A program made the position numbers and the translations under genes. A DNA stretch of 46,555 nucleotides from a virus. The first letter of the stretch is position 1. Each line of letters begins with the position of its first letter. Below are positions 40,168 through 46,555 of this stretch, one piece after another. A model generated the notes under the pieces. The model was not told where the DNA came from and searched no databases. It saw nothing but the letters and a program-made list of their open reading frames with translations. The stretch is taken from the IMG/VR virus record IMGVR_UViG_3300032213_002526, positions 1 through 46,555 of that record; one strand, 5' to 3'.

Positions 40168-42702
40168 TATCCGCTGCTCAGCAAGCTCACGAACGTCAAG
40201 CAGACGAAGCCCGATCAATGGATGGCCTGCTGTCCCGCGCACGACGACCGGAAGCAGTCGCTCGGAATCTCGATCGGAACAACGGGCAAGCTGTTGCTGA
40301 ACTGTCTCGCGGGCTGTGAACTACCGCAGATTCTCCGGGCGATCCCGGCCGAATACGGGGAGCTGTTCCCGCGAGTCGATCCGAGTTCGTTGCCGTCTTC
40401 GCAGTACGTTGCCTCTCCATCGACCGCCAGTTCATCCAACTCGTCGGGCGGATCGTCCAACTCAACGCCAAGATCGCCAAACTCCAAGATCGTCGCCACC
40501 TACGACTACCACGCTGCCGACAAGTCCATCCTCTTCCAGGTCGTGCGGTTCGAGCCAAAGGACTTCAAGCAACGCCGCCCTGATCCCGCGAAGCCCGGTC
40601 GCTACCTCTGGAACATGCAGGGCATCACCCGCGTCCTCTACCGCCTCCCCGCGATCCTCGCCGCCGCCCCCTCCGACATCATCTACCTCGTCGAAGGCGA
40701 GAAGGACGCGGACCGCCTGACGAACTGCAAACTGATCGCAACGACCGTCCCTGGCGGCGCGGGCAAGTGGGCAGACACCTACTCCGAAACGCTCCGGGGC
40801 CGTCACGTTGTCTTGATCCCCGACATGGATCGCCCGAACGAGAAGACCGGCCGACGCCCCGGCCTCGATCACGTTGTCCGTGTCGCCAACGCGTTGCTCG
40901 GGATCGCCGCGACCGTCCGCGTGCTGGAGCTGCCAAACGACACCGCAACCTTCCCACCGATCCCCGGCGACCCGAACTCTGGTCCGCTGGTCCCGAAGTG
41001 GGACGTCTCCGACTGGCTCGATCGCAAGGGGACTCGGGCCCAGTTCATGGCAGCGGTCAACGCAGCTCCGCTCTGGCAACGGCAAGCGGTCCCTGGCGAT
41101 CCCGACCACAAGGACACACAGCCCGAGGAAGCCGACGACGACCCGCACCGCCTCGCCGCGATCTACCTCGAGCGCTTCAAGCATCCCGATTGCCTCACCC
41201 TGCGATTCTGGCGGGACGGGTTCCATCGCTGGAACACCCGGGCGTACGTTGCCGTCCCCCTGGCCGAACTCAAAGCCGAGATTGCGGCCGCATGCAAAGC
41301 CGAGTTTGACCGGCTGAACGCTCAGAAGCTGCGGACGTGGGTGCCGAAGGGCGACAACGAAGCCCCGCCGAAAGCGATGAAGGTCACGTCCGCACTGGTC
41401 GGCAACGTGGTTCTCGCTCTGCAGGGCCTGACGCTGCTGCCGTCCAGTGTTGAACAGCCGACATGGATCGATCTGCCCGCCGGCTCACCGTTCGCCAAGC
41501 GGCCCGCCCGCGACTTCATCGCCATGGAGAATGGGATACTCGATGTGATGCGAGTGCTGCGGGATGATGACGCGGCTGGCGGATCTACTGAGGGGCAGGC
41601 GACGAATCAGCCTTCGCCCGGTACCGGTACCGCAACTCCCTCCGCCCCCCTGGGCCTGCTCCCGCATTCCCCCCGCTGGTTCTCGCCGGTCGCCCTTGAT
41701 TTCCCCTACAGTCCCACAGCAACCTGCCCACGCTGGGACGCCTTCATCGGCCGGAACCTCGACTACGACGCCGAGAAGGCGGACATGCTCCAGGAGTGGT
41801 TCGGCTACTGCGTCACTCCGGACACCTCGTTCCAGCGGTTCCTCTTCCTCGAAGGCGAAGGCAGCAACGGCAAGTCCGTCATCTGCTCCGCCCTCACCGC
41901 CGTCCTCGGGATCGACAACGTCTCGCACGTCAGCCTCGAAATGTTCGCCAAGGATTTCGTGCTGACCCAGACCCTGGGCAAGCTCGCGAACATCGCAGCC
42001 GAGGTGGGCGAAATCGACAAGATGGCGGAAGGCTACCTCAAATCGTTCACCGCGGGCGACCGGATGACATTCAACCGGAAGAATCAATCACTGATCGAGG
42101 CGGCCCCCACCGCCCGGCTCGTGCTCTCCGCGAACAACCGCCCCCGCTTTTCCGACCGCTCCGAAGGGATCTGGCGGCGGATGCTGATCCTTCCGCTGAC
42201 CGTCACCATCACCCCGGACGAGCGGGTGTACGGAATGGATAAGACGGAGTGGTGGCACGACCAGGGGGAGCTGCCGGGGCTGCTGAATTGGGCGTTGAGG
42301 GGCCTGTATAGGCTTCGGGAGAACCGCGCGTTCACTATCCCGACGGCCAGCCGGGAAGCTCTCGACGACTACAAGGAAGAGGCGAATCCAGCCCGGCGAT
42401 TCCTGCTGGAGTGCTACGAAGAAGACGTCAACGGCAACACGATCACCGAGGAGATTTACGCCCACTATCGGGACTGGTGCGAGAAGAACGGAAACAAGCC
42501 GCTGGCCTCAAATCAGTTTGCAAAAGAAATATCTCGCGTTTTCAAAACCGCAAAACCGGGTCGCTTCTGGAATTTCGAGCAGAAGAGAAAATTTGGATAT
42601 GTCGGAATCGAGAAAAAATCTGAGTCGAATATTTCAGACGAGAAAAACCAAACCCAAAACAACCCAGACAGCCCAGCCAGAAACCGGGACGGACTGTTTT
42701 AA
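40150..42702 (+). CDS. Primase-helicase (CHC2/Toprim primase plus D5-type SF3 helicase), 850 aa
   Basis: A zinc finger uses Cys28, His31, Cys52 and Cys56 (CPAHDDRKQ; NCLAGC). A Toprim domain follows with YLVEGEKDADRL (Glu182) and VVLIPDMD (Asp225). After a D5-like linker, the superfamily 3 helicase has Walker A GEGSNGKS (569-576), AEVGEIDKM and the Asn-containing sensor RLVLSANNRP. A C-terminal winged domain (YAHYRDWCEKNGNKPLAS) completes the P4/D5 layout. It should recognise the origin, unwind it and prime synthesis. A Ser-rich linker (about 80-105) separates finger and Toprim. The last 200 bp are AT-rich. Confidence 0.9.
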   Translation: MHDAPLYPLLSKLTNVKQTKPDQWMACCPAHDDRKQSLGISIGTTGKLLLNCLAGCELPQILRAIPAEYGELFPRVDPSSLPSSQYVASPSTASSSNSSGGSSNSTPRSPNSKIVATYDYHAADKSILFQVVRFEPKDFKQRRPDPAKPGRYLWNMQGITRVLYRLPAILAAAPSDIIYLVEGEKDADRLTNCKLIATTVPGGAGKWADTYSETLRGRHVVLIPDMDRPNEKTGRRPGLDHVVRVANALLGIAATVRVLELPNDTATFPPIPGDPNSGPLVPKWDVSDWLDRKGTRAQFMAAVNAAPLWQRQAVPGDPDHKDTQPEEADDDPHRLAAIYLERFKHPDCLTLRFWRDGFHRWNTRAYVAVPLAELKAEIAAACKAEFDRLNAQKLRTWVPKGDNEAPPKAMKVTSALVGNVVLALQGLTLLPSSVEQPTWIDLPAGSPFAKRPARDFIAMENGILDVMRVLRDDDAAGGSTEGQATNQPSPGTGTATPSAPLGLLPHSPRWFSPVALDFPYSPTATCPRWDAFIGRNLDYDAEKADMLQEWFGYCVTPDTSFQRFLFLEGEGSNGKSVICSALTAVLGIDNVSHVSLEMFAKDFVLTQTLGKLANIAAEVGEIDKMAEGYLKSFTAGDRMTFNRKNQSLIEAAPTARLVLSANNRPRFSDRSEGIWRRMLILPLTVTITPDERVYGMDKTEWWHDQGELPGLLNWALRGLYRLRENRAFTIPTASREALDDYKEEANPARRFLLECYEEDVNGNTITEEIYAHYRDWCEKNGNKPLASNQFAKEISRVFKTAKPGRFWNFEQKRKFGYVGIEKKSESNISDEKNQTQNNPDSPARNRDGLF

Positions 42703-43058
42703 CGCAAGTCGATTGCAAGTTCTGGCTGGGTGTGGCTGGGTAGGGATTTCCTACCCAGCCAGCCAGAAGTCGATACGGAGCATCAAGTTAAGTGCTTGCT
42801 GGCTGGGTTGTCTGGGTTGAATCCCTATTTCAGACCAATGTTGAGAAGTCTGTACACCACACATACTGTACACACAGGACACATTAGAGCGCAAATGGGA
42901 TTTTACCCAGACAACCCAGCCAGTAGGCCATTTTTCGGACGCATCACCTTACCTCTAAACACTTTGCAACTGGCTGGGTAGGGATTTCCTACCCAGCCAG
43001 TGAATTCCGACCGTCACCCCGTTCAAATTTTGCCACCATTACCCCGGAGAATTTCAAA
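42703..43058. other. Non-coding region with CTGGCTGGG inverted repeats, candidate replication origin
   Basis: There is no supported CDS in 356 bp. Hairpin A at 42733-42761 has 12-bp arms and a GATTT loop, extended outside by TTCTGGC/GCCAGAA (42720-42726 with 42762-42768). Hairpin B at 42970-43000 has perfect 13-bp arms and the same loop. A 19-bp perfect inverted repeat joins 42799-42817 with 42905-42923 and encloses two TGTACA palindromes (42851, 42867). The AT-rich end of the primase-helicase gene precedes it. Such placement is typical of phage origins. Confidence 0.6.
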
Positions 43059-44708
43059 ATGTCACTCGCCACCCTCGAAGCCCCCGCCCTCGAATTCGAC
43101 TTCGACACCCTGGGTCTCGACCTGCTCGCGCTGGACGAGACGGACGATCAGCCGGGCGATCCGCTGGCATGTTCGAACATCGACCAGGGCAACGAACACC
43201 CCGCTCCGTTCCACCCTTCGAGCCACCCCAATCCCGAGGTGCTGTTCACCGATAACCAAATGTTCACCATCGAAGATGACGAGGCCCCCGCCGCGCTCGA
43301 AGCCGAACCGCTCAGCCCGCTTCAGCTCCCCGCATCGATCCCGGCGGCGATCCAGGCATCGATGGAAGCCCCCGCCCCCATCGATCCCCTGACCCGCCGT
43401 CAGAAGCTCAGCCTCGAAATCGAAGCCCTCGAATCACAGGTCGTCGAATACTCCGAGACCGAGTTCGAGCTGGCCGAGAAGGTCTCGCAGGTCCGCAAGT
43501 GGCGGAAGGAAGCCTTGGAGAATCTCCGCGCGCTGAAGTGGCAACTCAACGCGATGAGCGAAGAAGATGCGGAGAAGCCTGTCGACATGCCCAAAGCCAC
43601 TCATTTTGCAGTTGCTCGCGCAGGAAAACCCGAAGGAAACCGCGATATCCATGCGCGAGATTCTTTCATGCCTCTTCCTTCAGCCCCTCAAAGTGGCCCT
43701 GCGGTCGACCACGGCGGCGCCCAGTCCCTCACCGCTTTGGGCGTCACCCCCAAGCAGCTCGAAAAATTCGAGATCGAAGGCATCCGCACTGTCTCGCAGT
43801 TCGAGCGGGCCCTCGCCGATCGATCGATCGAGAACGTCCGCGGCATCCAGGAGCGGACCCTCGACAAGCTCCGCGAATCGCTCTGGGAGTTCCGCAAAGC
43901 AAACCCGATTCCAGATCCCGACGACAGGCCGGTCCTGACGGCGAGCGAGCGGGATGCGAAGATTGAGCCGGCTCACAGAGAGCTGCCGATCGAACCAGAG
44001 GTAACGGCAACGGAAGCCCCACCGGCCAAGACCGCCGAATCCCCCGCACCTGAAGACCTCACCGCTCCTACCCCGGAGCAATCCGCCGTCGCCTACGGGA
44101 AGCCTTCCGCCATCATCGGACAAATCAACCTCGCAACCGATCCCCTCACGCCACCGCTCGCAGAAATCATCCTTCAAGCCGGCCGAGACGCTCGCACTGC
44201 TGGTTTCACGAAACTCGACAACCCTCTGCGAACCGGTGCCACCGTCCACCGGGAAGACCTGTGGAACGACGGCTGGGATGAAGTCGATCAGGAGTTCCAG
44301 GAGATCGCCAAGAAGCTCTCGGCAGGGGTCAGAGGCGAACCAGGCGAGGCAGCAGGTGCCCCGAGTGAAGTGACTGGCGAGGAAAAGGCAACGAAGCCCG
44401 CGAGGAAGCCACGAGCGAAGAAGGCGAAGGCAGAGGCAACGAAATCCCCAGACCCATTCGAGCTATACCAAACCGTCAAAGCGAAGTTTCCGGATTACAC
44501 GCTCTTTGTTCGCGTGGGCGATTTCTACGAACTGTTCTGCGAAGACGCGGAGAAGACCGCGGAACTCTTCGGCCTGACGCTGACGGTCGGAAAGAGGGGC
44601 GATTCACCAGCAATCCCGATGATCGGGTTCCCGGCCTACCAGCTCGAAGAGTACGAAGCGAAGGCATCTGAGGCCGGGCACAAGGTTCACATCTTCGAAC
44701 CGAAGTGA
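43059..44708 (+). CDS. Protein with C-terminal MutS domain I (mismatch recognition), 549 aa
   Basis: The N-terminus has EFDFDTLGLDL (12-22), then a disordered acidic region, a coiled coil (about 115-165) and a helix-hairpin-helix-like part (LGVTPKQLEKFEIEGIRTV, about 225-282). The C-terminal ~87 residues (463-549) match MutS domain I: FELYQTVKAKFPD, VGDFYELFCEDA with the Phe-x-Glu mismatch wedge (Phe489, Glu491), FGLTLTVGKR, IPMIGFPAY and a final HKVHIFEP. The clamp and ATPase domains of MutS are absent. It may sense mispairs or structured DNA, or block host MutS (inference). A GGAGA site precedes the ATG. Confidence 0.78.
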   Translation: MSLATLEAPALEFDFDTLGLDLLALDETDDQPGDPLACSNIDQGNEHPAPFHPSSHPNPEVLFTDNQMFTIEDDEAPAALEAEPLSPLQLPASIPAAIQASMEAPAPIDPLTRRQKLSLEIEALESQVVEYSETEFELAEKVSQVRKWRKEALENLRALKWQLNAMSEEDAEKPVDMPKATHFAVARAGKPEGNRDIHARDSFMPLPSAPQSGPAVDHGGAQSLTALGVTPKQLEKFEIEGIRTVSQFERALADRSIENVRGIQERTLDKLRESLWEFRKANPIPDPDDRPVLTASERDAKIEPAHRELPIEPEVTATEAPPAKTAESPAPEDLTAPTPEQSAVAYGKPSAIIGQINLATDPLTPPLAEIILQAGRDARTAGFTKLDNPLRTGATVHREDLWNDGWDEVDQEFQEIAKKLSAGVRGEPGEAAGAPSEVTGEEKATKPARKPRAKKAKAEATKSPDPFELYQTVKAKFPDYTLFVRVGDFYELFCEDAEKTAELFGLTLTVGKRGDSPAIPMIGFPAYQLEEYEAKASEAGHKVHIFEPK

Positions 44709-44986
44709 GGCAACGAAATCCGAGTAGCAGCAGATTCGAGAGTGGGGGTTCTGGGGGTCGGTGCGCTTAGCGTGAGCGGCTCCTTCACGCCCGTTCCCGG
44801 TTCTTCCAAAACGCTACCCGCCTTCCTGTGAAGAACTGCTCGCCTTCCCCCAGCGTTCCAACAGCGCTCTTGCAAAGCCGTTCCCGCCCCGTAATCATTT
44901 CGGGCGGGGCGGCTTGCCTCGTTCATAGAACCCCAGCAGCGTTCTTCACAGCGTTTCTCCAACACGACCACGGACGGGCGATCACG
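44709..44986 (+). promoter_or_regulatory. Leader of the late region, with inverted repeats
   Basis: I find no convincing gene in 278 bp. CTGTGAAGAAC (44826-44836) is perfectly inverted at 44941-44951. CCCGCCC (44883-44889) pairs with GGGCGGG (44902-44908). The late promoter should lie here, but I cannot point to good -35/-10 boxes. The structured leader could control membrane-protein expression. Confidence 0.35.
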
Positions 44987-45301
44987 ATGACACGCGACCG
45001 GCTTGAGACCTGGATGCGGTTGGGCAAGGAATACGGGTTCCAGTCGCTGTACGCGGTCCTGACTCTCTGTGCTGTCCCGTGGTGTGCGTACTACGTGGTT
45101 CTTCCCGTCGCTGAAGATCACCGCCGTTTCCTCGCGAAGATGGCGACGGTCACCGAGGACATGGTCAAGGTCCAGCAGCAGCAGTCGGCGGCGATCAGCT
45201 CCATCGAGCGATTCGTGGCCGTTCATTGCATGGAACAGCGGAACGAGAACGGCCGATTCAATCCGGGAGTCAACCGGGGCTTTGCGGGGGAAAACCGATG
45301 A
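44987..45301 (+). CDS. Membrane protein with periplasmic-type coiled coil, 104 aa
   Basis: The ATG at 44987 is preferred over an in-frame start at 44828 that would cover the leader. One transmembrane helix (FQSLYAVLTLCAVPWCAYYVVL, about 18-39) is followed by a heptad-like region (AEDHRRFLAKMATVTEDMVKVQQQQSAAISSIERF). The layout resembles holin-linked or spanin-like lysis proteins. It heads the late operon and is coupled to the next gene (ATGA). Confidence 0.6.
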   Translation: MTRDRLETWMRLGKEYGFQSLYAVLTLCAVPWCAYYVVLPVAEDHRRFLAKMATVTEDMVKVQQQQSAAISSIERFVAVHCMEQRNENGRFNPGVNRGFAGENR

Positions 45302-45549
45302 AAGCGATCTTGAGCGGCGCGTTCCAGTTCAACGCCCTGGACCTGTGGAAGGTGCTGCGGACCTACCTGCTTTCGCTCGCTGCTGTGCTGCTGGTGGCGA
45401 TCAGCGGCTGGGCAACGTCCACGGACTTCGGGCCCCTAGGGCCGATCCTGATTGTCCCCGCGATCACGTCGCTGATCGATGCGGCTCGGCGTTACATCAC
45501 CGACAATGCGGCGAAGGCTGAGCAGGCGAGCGACAACGTCACGAAGTAG
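45298..45549 (+). CDS. Holin-like protein with two membrane segments, 83 aa
   Basis: It starts in an ATGA overlap. Two hydrophobic stretches (TYLLSLAAVLLVAISGWA and GPLGPILIVPAITSLIDAA) are followed by a polar tail ending DNVTK. Size, topology and neighbours fit a holin. This class is too variable for a firm family call. Confidence 0.55.
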   Translation: MKAILSGAFQFNALDLWKVLRTYLLSLAAVLLVAISGWATSTDFGPLGPILIVPAITSLIDAARRYITDNAAKAEQASDNVTK

Positions 45550-45615
45550 CTCGAAGCGAATCACGAACTCTCAGAGCAACCGAAACTCTTGGAGCCAACA
45601 GAGAGGGGGTGATCT

Positions 45616-45936
45616 GTGGAATGGGGCTATTGGATCGCTGTCGTCGTTCGGGCCTTGCTCGCCGTTCTGGCTGGAGCAAACGGGCACGCGCTGACGGACG
45701 CGGAAGGGATGGGATCGGTTGTCGAGTGGCTGGGGTACGTCGCTGTCCCCGCTGCGGGGTCTGTCGGTGCGGACGTGTTCGCCGCGCGGTCGCAGCAGGG
45801 CAAGCAGGCGGTTGACCACGCGATGGTGACGCTCTCACAACTGCTGCGGGAGCTGTCGGCGGCGGGGCGGCTGACGAGCGTGAAGAACGCCGCGGGCAAG
45901 CTGGAGATCGAATACAAGCCGGCGGAGGTGAAGTAA
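45616..45936 (+). CDS. Second holin-like membrane protein, 106 aa
   Basis: It has a GTG start with GAGAGGGGG upstream. An N-terminal transmembrane segment (GYWIAVVVRALLAVLAGANG), a second weaker one (VVEWLGYVAVPAAGSVGADVF) and a long amphipathic C-terminal helix with a basic end. It directly abuts the lipoprotein gene. It may form the pore or an antiholin with its neighbour. Confidence 0.55.
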   Translation: MEWGYWIAVVVRALLAVLAGANGHALTDAEGMGSVVEWLGYVAVPAAGSVGADVFAARSQQGKQAVDHAMVTLSQLLRELSAAGRLTSVKNAAGKLEIEYKPAEVK

Positions 45937-46329
45937 ATGCGGGCCGCTCTCGCTCACCTGCTGTTCGCCCTGCTGCTCGCGTCCTCGGTCCTGGGCTGCG
46001 TCCCCGATCGTCACACGCCCTCGGACCGTCGCGACCCGGTTGACGATGGGAATGCAACGGGATCGTTGATCGCGATCTGCGAGCAGGCAAACCGTGGTCA
46101 GCGAGCGGCATGGTCTCGGCTGGCGAAGGAACTGGCGGCGAAGACGCTCGCTGGTGACCTGAAGTCGAAAGACGAGCAGATGGCTTTCTGGTCGGCTGGC
46201 ATCCAGCAGATCACGGAACAGAAGTCGAAGGTGATCGGGGCGGCGATCGACAAGGCTGACGGCGACACGTTCAACGCGGAGAAGTCGGCGGCAACGTGGG
46301 ACCAGGTCGCGAAGGGGATCGCCAAGTGA
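45937..46329 (+). CDS. Small lipoprotein, spanin-like, 130 aa
   Basis: The ATG immediately follows the preceding TAA. The signal peptide MRAALAHLLFALLLASSVLGC ends with a lipobox (LGC, Cys21), so it is probably an outer- or inner-membrane lipoprotein. The remainder is helical and polar (LAKELAAKTLAGDLKSKDEQ; KVIGAAIDKADGD). Its position next to holin-like genes suggests an o-spanin-type role. The stop overlaps the GTG of the protease gene. Confidence 0.65.
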   Translation: MRAALAHLLFALLLASSVLGCVPDRHTPSDRRDPVDDGNATGSLIAICEQANRGQRAAWSRLAKELAAKTLAGDLKSKDEQMAFWSAGIQQITEQKSKVIGAAIDKADGDTFNAEKSAATWDQVAKGIAK

Positions 46330-46555
46330 GCACAGCCCTCGGCCTCGGCTGGCTCCCAGAACTGGAAGCCTACCACGCTGCATCCATTGCCAAGTTGACT
46401 AAGCCGCTCACGGTCTCGGCCACGCCACGCTTGTCGATCCCTGCGATCTTCCGGCCTCGCATCCAAACCGAATCGCAGGGCATGATCAACTCGTGCTCCG
46501 GCAACGCTCTGGCGACCGCGGGCGAGATCGTGCACTACATCGCCTCGAAAGGGCA
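46326..46555 (+). CDS. Papain-like cysteine protease (C1 family), N-terminal part, continues at position 1
   Basis: The GTG start lies in a GTGA overlap with the stop of the upstream lipoprotein gene. The frame runs off the window end after 76 codons. The last 11 bases repeat the first 11, so codon 74 corresponds to base 1 and the complete protein is 276 residues. This part holds the oxyanion-hole Gln51 and the nucleophile Cys57, with the six-residue Gln-to-Cys spacing of papain (ESQGMINSCSGNA). No clear signal peptide is seen. The gene belongs to the cassette of membrane proteins and lipoproteins that opens the late operon, so a role in lysis or in attack on a proteinaceous cell envelope is an inference. 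A virion-maturation protease is the alternative. Confidence 0.85.
   Translation, partial: MSTALGLGWLPELEAYHAASIAKLTKPLTVSATPRLSIPAIFRPRIQTESQGMINSCSGNALATAGEIVHYIASKG

Larger units (their letters stand above)
1..46555. repeat. Dispersed heptamer GGCAACG / CGTTGCC, about 130 copies
   Basis: By eye I tallied about 80 GGCAACG and about 50 CGTTGCC on the plus strand, spread over all modules. Copies occur in all codon phases (Gly-Asn, Ala-Thr, Val-Ala) and outside genes (for example 4452, 10540, 14420, 44709). At this base composition about 10 in total would be expected. The flanking bases show no strong pattern. The function is unknown. Confidence 0.8.

Noticed and set aside
44872-44896. Possible late promoter TTGCAA...TAATCA
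   Set aside because: The -10 match is poor and the spacer is 16 nt; I could not separate it from chance.

Overview
This window looks like one complete circular genome of a temperate, long-tailed (siphovirus-type) phage. The first 11 bases are identical to the last 11. A reading frame that leaves the right end in mid-gene continues in frame at the left end and completes a papain-like protease with all its catalytic residues, so the true length is about 46,544 bp. Nothing chromosomal is visible. The host is most likely a planctomycete (inference, about 0.6). The DNA is GC-rich, two minus-strand cargo genes encode small zinc-ribbon plus membrane-segment proteins of a kind common in that phylum, and the phage carries csrA.

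Layout. (1) About 45.0 kb through the junction to 28.3 kb is one long plus-strand late region, often with ATGA or GTGA gene overlaps. It starts with membrane proteins and a lipoprotein, then the cysteine protease, a thioredoxin-like lipoprotein, fibre and spike-base genes, terminases, portal, MuF-like protein, prohead protease-scaffold, probable decoration protein, capsid, head-tail completion genes, tail tube, tail assembly chaperone with a programmed -1 frameshift, tape measure and tail tip. It ends with a phosphoribosyltransferase-HAD fusion and a SAM methyltransferase. A reversed zinc-ribbon membrane gene interrupts the tail block at 20.2-20.8 kb. (2) 28.4-31.6 kb is the minus-strand lysogeny region: a ribbon-helix-helix regulator, a strong sigma70-like promoter under an 18-bp dyad, an attP made of the 5' half of a tRNA-Arg(TCT), a tyrosine integrase and two cargo genes. 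(3) 31.8-44.7 kb is the plus-strand early and replication region: an excisionase-like protein, an initiator-like tRNA-Met, csrA, a RecT-like annealing protein, a possible SSB, a RecD2 helicase split into two genes, an ERCC4-type nuclease, a primase-helicase, a repeat-rich non-coding origin candidate, and a protein ending in an isolated MutS mismatch-recognition domain.

How it fits together. Integration uses the tRNA-Arg attP. Lytic replication would use the D5/P4-type primase-helicase at or near the inverted-repeat region around 42.7-43.0 kb, with RecT, RecD2 and ERCC4 proteins for recombination and concatemer processing. Late expression gives a HK97-type head and a flexible tail of roughly 100 nm, judged from the 677-residue tape measure.

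The most unusual points are these. The heptamer GGCAACG occurs roughly 130 times on the two strands together. The wall-attack cassette shows a cysteine protease and a CPPC thioredoxin-fold lipoprotein but no recognisable peptidoglycan hydrolase. There is a MutS domain I protein without an ATPase, an initiator-type phage tRNA, a PRTase-HAD/methyltransferase pair, and a structured non-coding origin candidate.
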